A stretch of DNA of 64,000 bases from FEN-1297 sp963834015 (GTDB lineage: Bacteria; Bacteroidota; Ignavibacteria; Ignavibacteriales; Ignavibacteriaceae), in the NCBI GenBank assembly GCA_963834015.1, contig CAWIAG010000004.1:496001-560000 (forward strand), in the 5' to 3' direction. Positions 34,265 to 43,870 of this stretch are shown piece after piece (position 1 is the stretch's first letter; each line of letters begins with the position of its first letter). The notes below the pieces were generated by a model that did not search any database, was not told where the DNA came from, and saw only the letters and a program-made list of their open reading frames with translations. Both the position numbers and the translations under genes were made by a program.

Positions 34265-35487
34265 ATGGAAATTTCAATAACAAATGATAAAAAAAGGACC
34301 GGCCCGGTTCTGTTCTCCGAATACCGCCAGGGTGAAGCAATTAAGAAAGCAATTAAACTAAGCCGGGAAGATATTCTCTTTGAAATAAAAAATTCCGGAT
34401 TAAAAGGCCGAGGCGGCGCGGGTTTTCCGACTGCAACTAAATGGATGCTTACCGCAGCAGCTAATGCTGAGAAAAAATTTATTGTGTGCAATGCAGATGA
34501 AGGTGAACCCGGTACATTTAAAGACAGGGTACTCCTGCTTGAATACCCGGAGCTTGTATTCGACGGGATGGTTGTCGCGGGTTATACAATTGGTGCATTG
34601 GAAGGTATTGTTTATCTCAGAGGCGAATATGAATATATGCTGGAGTTCTTGAAAATTACTTATCCGGCATGAGGAATCAGCATCTTTTGGGTAAATCTAT
34701 TTTAGGTAAAGAAGGATTTGATTTTGATATCAGCATCAGGCTTGGATCGGGTGCTTATGTATGCGGTGAGGAAACTGCTCTTATTGAATCTCTTGAAGGA
34801 TGCAGAGGCGAACCCAGGAACCGTCCTCCTTACCCGGTTAATACCGGCTACCTGGATTATCCTACTGTTGTCAATAATGTTGAAACATTATCATCTGTAT
34901 CGCATATTATTGTTAAAGGCGGCGAATGGTTCAAGAAAAACGGCACAAACAAATCTACAGGCTCAAAACTTTTTTCCGTTTCGGGAGACTGCGGCAAACC
35001 GGGTGTTTATGAATTGCCCTGGGGAACAAGAATTGACGTTCTGCTGGAAATTGTTGAAGCAAAAGATACCAAAGCAGTTCAGGTTGGCGGCGCTTCAGGT
35101 ATATGCATTCCAAAATCTCAATTTGATCGTTCCCTTGCATATGAAGATGCTGCTACGGGCGGATCGATTATTATTTTTAATCAAAGCAGGGACATGCTTA
35201 AAATTCTCAAAAATTTCATGGAATTTTTTGTTGAAGAATCATGCGGTCAGTGCACGCCTTGCAGGGTAGGTAATATTAAACTTTTGGAAGGTTTGGAAAA
35301 GATAGAAAGTAACAATTATACATTCGCATATATAAAAACTTTGAAGGAATTGGGTAAAACTATGCAGGTAGCATCCAAATGCGGCCTTGGACAGTCAAGC
35401 CCCAATGCGTTCATATCTATATTGGAAAATTTCAAAGATGAAATCTTCAATACAAATGGGAAAGGATTTAACTATGGTAAAGCGTGA
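34265..35487 (+). pseudogene. hydB: NuoF-like hydrogenase beta subunit (set 2), interrupted by a one-base frame break
   Basis: Two adjacent frames together encode one NuoF-like protein of about 407 residues. 34265-34672 carries GLKGRGGAGFPTATKW and CNADEGEPGTF and ends at a TGA. The frame -1 to it carries GSGAYVCGEETALIESLEG, the [4Fe-4S] site ESCGQCTPCRVG and CGLGQSSPNAF up to 35487. Shifting frame at the A-run 34652-34655 gives LKNYLSGMRNQHLLGK, which restores the exact spacing seen in HydB1 between the EY and LLG landmarks (23 residues). The simplest reading is one missing A. It may be a true inactivating mutation, a slippage-rescued gene or an assembly error. It lacks the Cys-rich N-terminus and C-terminal ferredoxin domain of HydB1. 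Confidence 0.85.
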
Positions 35488-37351
35488 TAATAAAAGAGCT
35501 CCTGTAAGTCAGCAGCCGTTTGAGGTTAATAAACCCGAAGATACTTCAACCATCGGCGGGATAGTAACAGTTGAGATTGATGAGAAGAAAGTATCTGTTC
35601 CGTTAGGAACAACTATCCTGGAAGCGTGCCGCCAAAACCAGGTACATATACCTACACTTTGCCATCATCCCGATCTGTGTATTGCAGGCGTATGCCGTAT
35701 ATGTGTTGTTGATGTTGAAGGAATGAGAACACTTCAAACCGCATGTTCTTTCCCTATTATGTCTCCGTTGAAAATAAGAACTACAACCCCTATGGTCAGG
35801 AAAGCAAGACGGCACATAATTGATCTTCTTTTAAGCGAACATTACGGCGAATGTTATTCATGTTTCAGAAACGGGAATTGTGAACTCCAATCATTGGCAA
35901 AAGAATACGGCGTTGACGGGTATACTTTCGGGCATATTGAAAAACCGAGGTATGAAACCGACCGCTCCTCTGCTTCCGTTATAAGAGATATGAGCAAATG
36001 CGTTTTATGCAAGAGATGTGTAAGAACCTGCATCGATTTACAGGAAGTTGGTGTTTTAGAAGCAATAAACAGGGGACATGAAACTCATATAGGAACGTTT
36101 CTTGACAAACCCCTAGCTGATGTTATTTGTATAAATTGCGGGCAGTGCATAAACCGGTGTCCTACCGCGGCGCTCCGGGCAAACGACCCTTCGGATGAGA
36201 TATGGGCAGCTATTGATAATCCCGATAAACATGTGATAATTCAAACGGCTCCTTCCCCGCGTGCTGCAATTGGTGAAGAATTTGGAATAGAACCCGGGCA
36301 TTCTTTCACTAATGAATTAAATACAGCTTTGCGAAGAATCGGTTTTAATAAAGTATTCGATACTGATTTTACTGCAGATCTTACAATTATTGAGGAAGGT
36401 ACTGAACTTCTTAACAGGCTGAAAAAGGTAATTGTTGATAAAGATCAGTCCGTTATGCTGCCGCAATTTACTTCATGCTCACCCGGCTGGGTAAAATTTA
36501 TTGAACATTTTTATCCCGAATTTTTGGACTATTTATCTTCGGCAAAATCTCCTCAGCAAATGTTTGGTGCAATTATGAAAACTTTTTATGCGGAGCAGGC
36601 GAAGATAGATCCGGCAAATATTGTTACGGTCGCTCTTATGCCTTGCGCTGCAAAAAAATTCGAATGCAACAGGCCGGAAATGGATTCTTCCGGTTTTAAA
36701 GATGTTGATTACGGATTAACTACCCGCGAAATGGCAAAGATGATCCGTGAAGCAGGTATCTATCTGCCGGAAATGCCTAAGTCCGGTTTTGATGAGCCGT
36801 TTGGCGACGCTTCCGGAGCAGGATTAATATTCGGCGCTACAGGCGGAGTTATGGAAGCTGCATTGAGAACTGTATACGAACTGGTAACAGGCAGGGAAGT
36901 ACCGTTCAAGAATCTTGTAATTGAACCTTGCAGAGGATTTGAAGGTATTAAACAGGCTTCTGTTAAACTTGAAAACTGTGTAGAAGCTTATAAATTCCTT
37001 GAAGGCGTAAATCTTAAATTTGTTGTTGCACATGGAACAGCTAATGCAAAAAAAGTAATGGAGATGCTTAGAAAAGGTGAGCTAAGCGATGTACACTTTG
37101 TAGAAATAATGGCTTGCCCGGGCGGTTGTCTTGGCGGCGGCGGTCAGCCGATCCCGACAAATAAAGACATTCGTGCTCTGCGTGCAAAAGCAATTTATGA
37201 GGAAGAAGAATCTCTGCCGATAAGGAAATCTCATGAAAATCCTTATATAAAATATATTTATGAAAACTTCCTGAAAGACGGCCCGTGCGGAAAACTTTCA
37301 CATAAGCTACTTCATACACATTATCTAAAAAGAGGAAAATTTATTTCTTAA
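35474..37351 (+). CDS. hydA: [FeFe]-hydrogenase catalytic subunit HydA, TSCSP variant (set 2)
   Basis: The ATG at 35474 (MVKRDNKRAP), overlapping hydB2 by 14 bases, gives 625 residues; an earlier ATG would extend into hydB2 without homology. Domains: a 30-residue leader, [2Fe-2S] domain (CHHPDLCIAGVCRICVV), His-Cys cluster (HYGECYSCFRNGNC), two [4Fe-4S] motifs (CVLCKRCVRTC, CINCGQCINRC), then H-cluster signatures FTSCSPGW (Cys 335, Ser 336), MPCAAKKFE (Cys 391) and IMACPGGCLGGGGQP (Cys 548/552). Ser replaces the second Cys of the first signature. A strong terminator follows. It is the catalytic partner of HydC2 and the frame-broken HydB2. Confidence 0.93.
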   Translation: MVKRDNKRAPVSQQPFEVNKPEDTSTIGGIVTVEIDEKKVSVPLGTTILEACRQNQVHIPTLCHHPDLCIAGVCRICVVDVEGMRTLQTACSFPIMSPLKIRTTTPMVRKARRHIIDLLLSEHYGECYSCFRNGNCELQSLAKEYGVDGYTFGHIEKPRYETDRSSASVIRDMSKCVLCKRCVRTCIDLQEVGVLEAINRGHETHIGTFLDKPLADVICINCGQCINRCPTAALRANDPSDEIWAAIDNPDKHVIIQTAPSPRAAIGEEFGIEPGHSFTNELNTALRRIGFNKVFDTDFTADLTIIEEGTELLNRLKKVIVDKDQSVMLPQFTSCSPGWVKFIEHFYPEFLDYLSSAKSPQQMFGAIMKTFYAEQAKIDPANIVTVALMPCAAKKFECNRPEMDSSGFKDVDYGLTTREMAKMIREAGIYLPEMPKSGFDEPFGDASGAGLIFGATGGVMEAALRTVYELVTGREVPFKNLVIEPCRGFEGIKQASVKLENCVEAYKFLEGVNLKFVVAHGTANAKKVMEMLRKGELSDVHFVEIMACPGGCLGGGGQPIPTNKDIRALRAKAIYEEEESLPIRKSHENPYIKYIYENFLKDGPCGKLSHKLLHTHYLKRGKFIS

Positions 37352-37362
37352 GAATTATTCGG

Positions 37363-37393
37363 CCGGTCCCGGAAAATTCCGGGACCGGTTTTT
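37363..37393 (+). terminator. Intrinsic terminator after hydA2
   Basis: CCGGTCCCGGAA (37363-37374) pairs perfectly with TTCCGGGACCGG (37377-37388), followed by five T bases. This is the clearest intrinsic terminator of the cluster and ends the hydrogenase transcript eleven bases after the hydA2 stop. Confidence 0.85.
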
Positions 37394-37493
37394 AATTTGT
37401 CATGCTTAAGTTGTTTTAACTCCCTTCAGGCCGGATTTCCATTTACTCCTGCAGGGAGAGATTTTATGAACAACTAAAATTTAAGGCTAACAA

Positions 37494-38867
37494 ATGATAC
37501 CGCTGGTTCCGGTCTGGATAAATCGTTACGTAGAATACTGGGATACCATCCATAAGCGTAATCTTTGGCTTATAATGCTTCGTTATGGAGCCGTTATTAT
37601 GCTTGCCGGATTTTTAATCTCCTCCAAATTTATTATAGGATTTATATTCAGTAGTGAACAGGATGCTGCTCTAATAATTCTTACTTTATCCATCCTTATT
37701 TATAATATTCTTCTTCATTGGACGCATAAGTTTGCCAGGAAAGAACAGGGTAAATTTAACCCTATGCACTTTTCGCTTGTGCAGATGATACTTGACTTAA
37801 CAGCACTTGGCCTCATAGTATATTTTACCGGAAGTATTGAAACGCCTTTGTTTATGCTGTTCGTATTCCATATGATCATCGGAAGTTTAATACTGCCGGG
37901 ACTATTAATCTATACAATTGCCTGGATCGTTATAGCTCTTTTTAATATTTTAATATTTTCGGAGTATCTTAAAGTAATACCCCATCATGCCGTGCATGGA
38001 CTTCTTGCCGTTCCGTTATATAATAACCTGAACTTTGTTATAGTATATGATGTTATATTTTCTTTTGTAATCATCATCAGTGTTTTCCTTGCAAATAAAA
38101 TTGCCAGCCAGTTATACCATATAGAGCAGGAACTTGTAGAACTTCTTGATAAATTAAAAGCTGCCGAAGAAGAAAAACAAAAATATATAATCGGGATCGT
38201 ACATGAAATAAAAACCCCGCTCGCCGCGGTTCATTCTTATCTTGATATAGTATTAGATAAAATACTCGGGCCGTTAAATAACAAAATAGAGGAGCGGTTA
38301 ATACGTGCAAGATTCCGTTCGGGCGAAGCAATACAAATGATAAATGACGTACTGAAAATATCAAAGCTTCGTCTGCTTGATGAAATTACTAAAGAAGCAA
38401 TAGACTTAAGTGATATAATTGTTCCGCTGATTAAAAAACAGTCGGTTAACCTTAGAGCAAAGCATATAATGCTTAATTTTTTTGACGTTAGAACAATTAA
38501 GAAAAAGATTAGCGGGGATAAGTTCCTGCTTGAGATAGCGTTTTCAAATCTAATTAGTAATGCCGTTAAATATGTAGGCAACAACGGGCTTATTGAACTT
38601 GATATGATTGATAATGATAAGTATGTTGAGATAGAAGTAACCGATAACGGCATCGGAATACCAAACGAAGATATCAATAAGATCTTCAATGATTTTTTCA
38701 GGGCTTCAAATATAAAAGATAAAAGTTATGAGGGAACAGGCCTGGGGCTGTCTGTAGTTAAACAAATTATAGAGAAACATGGGGGAAGCATTTCTGTTGA
38801 AAGTCCGTCCAAATTAGCAATGGAAAATAAACCCGGAGCTTCCTTTAAAATAAAATTGAATTATTAA
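37494..38867 (+). CDS. Membrane sensor histidine kinase
   Basis: A 457-residue kinase. The N-terminal half (about residues 20-200) has about six hydrophobic segments, without a large periplasmic domain. A coiled-coil (YHIEQELVELLDKLKAAEEE) leads into HisKA with IVHEIKTPLAAVHSYLDIV, then the ATPase boxes NLISNAVKYVGNNG, DNGIGIPNEDI and GTGLGLSVVKQIIEKHGG. AAGG lies about eight bases before the ATG. It follows the hydA2 terminator on the same strand, so it may be expressed separately, though its position suggests it belongs to the hydrogenase regulatory set. No cognate regulator is adjacent downstream. Confidence 0.85.
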   Translation: MIPLVPVWINRYVEYWDTIHKRNLWLIMLRYGAVIMLAGFLISSKFIIGFIFSSEQDAALIILTLSILIYNILLHWTHKFARKEQGKFNPMHFSLVQMILDLTALGLIVYFTGSIETPLFMLFVFHMIIGSLILPGLLIYTIAWIVIALFNILIFSEYLKVIPHHAVHGLLAVPLYNNLNFVIVYDVIFSFVIIISVFLANKIASQLYHIEQELVELLDKLKAAEEEKQKYIIGIVHEIKTPLAAVHSYLDIVLDKILGPLNNKIEERLIRARFRSGEAIQMINDVLKISKLRLLDEITKEAIDLSDIIVPLIKKQSVNLRAKHIMLNFFDVRTIKKKISGDKFLLEIAFSNLISNAVKYVGNNGLIELDMIDNDKYVEIEVTDNGIGIPNEDINKIFNDFFRASNIKDKSYEGTGLGLSVVKQIIEKHGGSISVESPSKLAMENKPGASFKIKLNY

Positions 38868-38874
38868 TAATTAC

Positions 38875-38910
38875 GTGAGGCTCGCCTTAAAGGTGAGCCT
38901 CACATTTTTT
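38875..38910. terminator. Bidirectional intrinsic terminator between convergent kinase genes
   Basis: GTGAGGCTCGCCTT (38875-38888) pairs with AAGGTGAGCCTCAC (38890-38903) with one G-T wobble, followed by TTTTTT after an A. It separates the plus-strand kinase from the minus-strand hybrid kinase. The outer arms match those of the fumC hairpin at 14674. Confidence 0.8.
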
Positions 38911-38919
38911 ACAATGTCA

Positions 38920-41900
38920 TTATATCCCAGATAACCCTTTCCTAAGTGATTTCTCAACAGCAGTTTTGAAGCTTGATAAATCAACAGGCTTATGAAAAAC
39001 GTATTCTATTCCAAGCTCACGGTATTCATCAATTGAATTCCGGTCTATGTCCCCGCTTAAAATAATTACCTGCGGTTTAACTTTTATATCTGCTTTTCTA
39101 AGCTCCAATACAAGCTGGTAGCCGTTCATCTGCGGCATCAGGTGATCGGTAATTACAAGCGCCGGCGGAGATGCAAGGATTTTATCAAGGGCTTCTTTAC
39201 CGTTTGACGCAGTCTCAATTTCATAGTCGCTGGTGATATTTTTTAAAACTTTTGAATATAGCAGCCTGTCTGTTTTGCTGTCGTCAACAAGAAGAATATT
39301 TGCAGATGCAACCGGTAAAGTAAACTTAAAAGTTGAACCTTTACCGTATTCACTTTCAACGTATATATTGCCCCCGTGTTTTTCAATTATTTCGCTCACC
39401 AGCGAAAGACCAAGCCCCGTACCTTTTTCTCCTTCTGTTCCCTCTGATGAAAATTTTGTATCGATTTTGAACAGCTTATTTATATTCTCCGGTTTAATAC
39501 CCATACCCGTGTCCTTAATTGAGAACTCCAGGAACCTCATTCTCTGTGACTGGGTAACTGATATTATTATTGAGCCTGATTTAGGTGTAAACTTAATAGC
39601 GTTGGAAAGCAGATTATTAAAAACCTGCAGCAGCAAATCTTTATCCACATATATAAACGTATCGTCTTTAACCTTGGATACAATTTCAATATTCTTCTGG
39701 GATGAAACGCCGGATAAAGCATTCAGTGAGCTTTCAATTATCCTGGAAACATCTATTCTTTCAGGTTCAAATCGTATCCTGCCGGTTTGAAGCCTCGTCC
39801 AGTCGAGCAGCGAATTAACCAGGGACAACATGGATTTGGAAGACTCTCTTATAAATTGGGTATATTGTCTTCGTTCATCATCGTTCAAATCGGAGTTGCT
39901 TAAAAGCAAATCTGTAAATCCAAGAATGGAAGAAAATGGAGTCCTTAAATCATGTGAAATAATTGAAATAAACCTGTCCTTTGTATCGTTAAGCTTAATA
40001 AGATTATCAGTTGATTTTGTTAACTGTTCCTCCGCTTTTTTGCGTAATGAAATATCGCTTACAAGTCCATAGATTTTTTGTAGTTTCCCTTCGTGATCGC
40101 GGATTAGATTTATCTTATTTCTTACCCAAACTATATTCCCGTGCCTGTTTATGATCCTGAACTCAAATTCTCCGGAAAGCTGAATTTTGCTTTTAAGCAA
40201 AGTATTTAATCTTTTTTTAATTGAAGTAAAATCATCCGGATGAATGATTTTAAGAATTAACTTTGAATCGCTTAATAAATCCGTCTGAGTATAACCTGTA
40301 ATTTTTTCAGCCGAAGCGGTATAAAAAACGGGATGGATTGCGCTGCCTGCCTTTTCAAATGTATATAAAAAATCATCTATGTTTTCGGTAAGATTCCGGT
40401 ACCTTTCTTCGGAATCTTTGATAGCCTGTTGTGAACGCTTCTTTTCAGTAATATCACGGGTAATCATAACAACAAATTTTTTATTCTCGCTTATGAAGTT
40501 TGATAACGAAGCTTCGGCAAAAAAGTTAATATTACCCTTACGTAACCCCATAAATTCAAATCGCCGAGGCATTTCGCGGTTTTCATTCAGCATCTGTAGA
40601 TAACCGGCCACTTTGGATACATCATCGCCATCTATAAGATTAAATAGATCTTTATCGATCAATTCCCTGTCCGAGTTATAGCCAAAGATTTTTACAAAAG
40701 CTTCGTTCATCATAACTAACCGGCCGTCGCTTTCAACTACAACGCCTTCCTGAAATGCCTCGAACATAGACTTAAAGAGTGAAAGATCCTTCTGGAAGCT
40801 TTTCTTCTTCGTAATATCTGTTAAAACAATATTGAAGTAATTTATACGGTTATTTATAAATACGGGGGAAATGTTTGCTTTTAAATAAATTTTAGCTCCG
40901 GAGCTTTTAATTGCAACAATCTCCAGCCCCTCTATACCGAATTTTTCATAAGATTTTAAATTAAACCCGCTCGAAGCAGCAAAATCAGGTGCAAGAATAT
41001 CCTTAATGCTTTTATCGGATAACTCCATCTCCGAGTAGTTAAATGTTTTGTAAAAAGCCGGGTTAGCATAAATTATTTTTCCATTCACGTCCAATGTACA
41101 GATTAGCTCGGGTGATTGTGTTACTATGGACCTGAATTTTTCCTCGGATGATTTTAGCTTTTGTTCGAGTGATGCCCTTTCCGTAATATTGGAACATAGT
41201 ATTATTATTATGCCTGATGCTTTATCGGCTAATGAAAATTTAGCATCAATTATCTCTTTCTGGCCGTCCTTTTTATAAACAGTAAGTGTAATTTTCCAGA
41301 TTTTTGTATGCTTTAGTTCTTCTTTAATGCCGGTAAAATATTCAGTGTCAAATACATCAAGCGCCCTGCCGAAAAATTTTCCGAATACTTCACTTCTTGT
41401 ATAACCAAATAACTGCCCGGATGCCTGATTCCAGAAAATGATTTCTCCGTTTGAATTAACGGCAAATACTGCATCAGCTACCGCTTCTGTTATTGTCTGG
41501 TACTGCTTTAATTCGTCTATTTCCCCCAGGAGTATTTTTTTCTCGTTTATATGATCTGTTATGTCGTAGAAAAAGAAAAAGATAAATTGGATTTGTCCCC
41601 GCCAGTTTAGTAAGGGTTCAATACGGCATTCAAATGATACTATGTTATCCCCTAATAAAATTTCTGTATTTAATTTTTCTGAACTTTTACCTGCCAGTAC
41701 CCGGTCTAACTTTATCCGGAAGTCTTCTTTAAAATTTTCTGTACATAGCCTGAGAATAGAAGAATTGTTTAGTTCATATGTGGTATTAAGTTTGTCAATA
41801 TTCTTTCCATAAGAGTATTTAATAATACCTTCAGTGTCAGTAATAAATAGAAGGTCATCAATTTTGGAGATTATACTTTCTATATGGCCGGTTTTTAAAT

Positions 41901-42309
41901 CTTTTGATTGCTGTGTAACCGGGGGAACTTTGAAATCTTCAACTACTAATATTCCGCCTGCAAAATCATCATTGTTAAATAGTGGAGAACCTTTTATTAT
42001 TACCTTTATCATTCCGCCGTCTGCGGTTTTAATATTTCTTATTTCCTTTTCAAAACTATAGCCGTGCTGTAATTCATTTAAATCTTCAGTAAGGTCATTA
42101 CCGGGAAAAATACTTATATCGGAAATGCTCTTTCCTTCAAGTTCTGAATGTCTGAACTGATAAAGTGAAGCGTATTTTATAAATATTTCATTTACAAAAT
42201 TAATTTTCCAGTCGGTAGAAAATGTTATAATACCAACCGGTACCTGAATTATTAAATTCGGAACACTTATATCCCCTTTTTTCAGGATATTTTCTACTGT
42301 CTTTCCCAT
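38920..42309 (-). CDS. Multi-PAS hybrid histidine kinase with C-terminal receiver
   Basis: A 1129-residue soluble sensor. About six PAS-type repeats occupy residues 15-780; recognisable starts include VPVGIITFSTDWKINFVNE, AVADAVFAVNSNGEIIFWN and ELICTLDVNGKIIYANPAF. Then come HisKA with ISHDLRTPFSSILGFTDLLL (about 800-870), HATPase with NLLSNAIKFTPKSG, DTGMGI and GTGLGLSLVSEIIEKHGG, and a receiver at the C-terminus (ILLVDDSKTDRLLYS, acceptor in LVITDHLMPQMNG, Lys in VFHKPVDLSSF). No membrane segment, so ligands are cytoplasmic. No partner gene is adjacent; it converges on the hydrogenase cluster, and a functional link is only positional. Confidence 0.88.
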   Translation of the reverse strand: MGKTVENILKKGDISVPNLIIQVPVGIITFSTDWKINFVNEIFIKYASLYQFRHSELEGKSISDISIFPGNDLTEDLNELQHGYSFEKEIRNIKTADGGMIKVIIKGSPLFNNDDFAGGILVVEDFKVPPVTQQSKDLKTGHIESIISKIDDLLFITDTEGIIKYSYGKNIDKLNTTYELNNSSILRLCTENFKEDFRIKLDRVLAGKSSEKLNTEILLGDNIVSFECRIEPLLNWRGQIQFIFFFFYDITDHINEKKILLGEIDELKQYQTITEAVADAVFAVNSNGEIIFWNQASGQLFGYTRSEVFGKFFGRALDVFDTEYFTGIKEELKHTKIWKITLTVYKKDGQKEIIDAKFSLADKASGIIIILCSNITERASLEQKLKSSEEKFRSIVTQSPELICTLDVNGKIIYANPAFYKTFNYSEMELSDKSIKDILAPDFAASSGFNLKSYEKFGIEGLEIVAIKSSGAKIYLKANISPVFINNRINYFNIVLTDITKKKSFQKDLSLFKSMFEAFQEGVVVESDGRLVMMNEAFVKIFGYNSDRELIDKDLFNLIDGDDVSKVAGYLQMLNENREMPRRFEFMGLRKGNINFFAEASLSNFISENKKFVVMITRDITEKKRSQQAIKDSEERYRNLTENIDDFLYTFEKAGSAIHPVFYTASAEKITGYTQTDLLSDSKLILKIIHPDDFTSIKKRLNTLLKSKIQLSGEFEFRIINRHGNIVWVRNKINLIRDHEGKLQKIYGLVSDISLRKKAEEQLTKSTDNLIKLNDTKDRFISIISHDLRTPFSSILGFTDLLLSNSDLNDDERRQYTQFIRESSKSMLSLVNSLLDWTRLQTGRIRFEPERIDVSRIIESSLNALSGVSSQKNIEIVSKVKDDTFIYVDKDLLLQVFNNLLSNAIKFTPKSGSIIISVTQSQRMRFLEFSIKDTGMGIKPENINKLFKIDTKFSSEGTEGEKGTGLGLSLVSEIIEKHGGNIYVESEYGKGSTFKFTLPVASANILLVDDSKTDRLLYSKVLKNITSDYEIETASNGKEALDKILASPPALVITDHLMPQMNGYQLVLELRKADIKVKPQVIILSGDIDRNSIDEYRELGIEYVFHKPVDLSSFKTAVEKSLRKGLSGI

Positions 42310-42745
42310 TTCTATTTCGGTTTAATATTTAATCTGTAATTAGCAAAGCAATTATAATGCTAAAAATATACTCACTGCTCGAAATTTATTTTAAAAATGA
42401 AAAATTTCTCTCTTCAGGGATATATAAATATAATGTAACATATTATAAAATAAGAGGTTATCAGCATAATGCCTGCAAAAAAACTACGGTTCGAAGTTAA
42501 AAAGAAATTGATTTTGATCTTTTCAAATATATTTAAAAAGACAAAATAGTGTATCATTTTGAGCTGATTGAGTAATATTATGCACAAAATACGAAATATT
42601 TTAATAAATGAAAATAATAATTCGCTTAATCACTTTTAGAAATATCCCATTCAAATTTTAAATAGGTAATATCCCTGTCAAAATGAAACTATTATTCAAA
42701 TTCAATTTTTTATTAAATTAGAACATTAAATTCAGGAAATATTAA
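42310..42745. other. 436-base AT-rich divergent intergenic region
   Basis: It separates the minus-strand hybrid kinase from the plus-strand permease, so it should contain both promoters, but no convincing promoter, repeat or RNA element is visible. No gene seen. Confidence 0.5.
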
Positions 42746-43519
42746 TTGCTTAGCGATCTGCTTCAGAAATTAGGAAGAGAGACTTTAAAATTTGTTCGTG
42801 AAATCGGTCAGGTATCGGTTTTATTATGGGAGATAATTAAAAGCTTTAGAACAATTCCACGAAGCAGAAATATCATACTTTATCAGATGGAGCATATAGG
42901 TGTAAATTCACTGCCGCTGGTTACAATTATTGCTGTGTTTACAGGAGCAGTGTCTGCATGGCAGGCTGCATATCAATTAAAAGGAATTGCTCCCCTTTCG
43001 TTTCTCGGGGGTTCAACCAGCAGGGCAATTATTACGGAACTGGGCCCTGTACTTACAGGTATTGTTATAGCCGGGCGTGTAGGTGCCTCAATTGCTGCCG
43101 AACTAGGCACTATGAAGGTTACCGAGCAGATCGATGCTCTTGAAACTATGGCTATAAATCCTGTAAGATATTTGGCTATGCCGCGGTTTCTTGCGGCCGT
43201 CATAATGCTTCCTTTACTTGTTGTTTATGCGGATACTATTGCAGTCTTCGGTGCGTATATAGTTTCAAACTACTTTCTTGGTGTATCATTTGCGGTATTT
43301 TTCCTTTCTGTAAAAAGACTTTTTATCTTCTCGGATCTAATCGCAGGACTTGTGAAAACAGTTTTTTTCGGAGGAGTTACAGCTTTGCTTGGTTGCCATA
43401 TCGGTTTTAAAACTGAAGGAGGCGCCGAAGGTGTCGGGATGTCTACTATTCGGTCGTTTGTTCTTTCTTCAGCCTTAATATTAATTCTCGATTATTTCCT
43501 CTGGATGTTGATTTTTTAA
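42746..43519 (+). CDS. mlaE: MlaE-type ABC transporter permease
   Basis: A 257-residue permease of the MlaE/YrbE family with about five to six membrane segments. Family landmarks are FTGAVSAWQAAYQL, ELGPVLTGIVIAGRVGASIAAELGTMKVTEQIDALE (about residues 93-128) and NPVRYLAMPRFLA. MlaE forms the membrane core of the transporter moving phospholipids between inner and outer membranes, with MlaF ATPase and MlaD substrate-binding protein; neither partner is in this neighbourhood, so they must lie elsewhere. The start is TTG at 42746 because the conserved N-terminal amphipathic segment begins there. Confidence 0.85.
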   Translation: MLSDLLQKLGRETLKFVREIGQVSVLLWEIIKSFRTIPRSRNIILYQMEHIGVNSLPLVTIIAVFTGAVSAWQAAYQLKGIAPLSFLGGSTSRAIITELGPVLTGIVIAGRVGASIAAELGTMKVTEQIDALETMAINPVRYLAMPRFLAAVIMLPLLVVYADTIAVFGAYIVSNYFLGVSFAVFFLSVKRLFIFSDLIAGLVKTVFFGGVTALLGCHIGFKTEGGAEGVGMSTIRSFVLSSALILILDYFLWMLIF

Positions 43520-43870
43520 AATTGTTTATTCCTTTCTGATATTTCGTGAAAGCTGCGTAAGTTATTTAATCATATGTATTTATGCTATTGATTATTAGTC
43601 CAAATTTTAAAAGGCATAATCCTTTTTAGATTGATGTGCTGCACCGGATTTTTGCGTTTCATTTGGGAAATAAATTGACTATTTTATATAGAAATTGTAA
43701 GTTACAGTAATTCCGATTCATTAAGTTCTACCCCCCTTAATGGATCTTCCCCATGCCCGGTAGCCCTCCACCGGGCAATTTTATTTAAGTGAGGCTTGCA
43801 TTTTAAACTTTCGCATTTTTTTTGTAAAATGTAATTGAAGTTTTAATTTTTAAATTGTTTTCTTGTTGTT
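43520..43870. other. 351-base intergenic region with a GC-rich hairpin
   Basis: The only structure seen is GCCCGGT (43755-43761) pairing with ACCGGGC (43770-43776), followed by AATTTTATTT, a possible weak terminator about 235 bases after mlaE. The rest is AT-rich. No gene seen. Confidence 0.5.

Noticed and set aside
35387..35473. Earlier ATG for hydA2 adding 29 residues
   Set aside because: The extension lies wholly inside hydB2 and resembles no hydrogenase N-terminus.
34265..35487. Two separate genes for the halves of the NuoF-like subunit
   Set aside because: The halves join into one family-length protein with exact spacing after a one-base shift, so a single interrupted gene is more likely.
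39233..39790. 185-codon frame on plus opposite the hybrid kinase
   Set aside because: It is a shadow of the minus-strand kinase, whose domains are certain.
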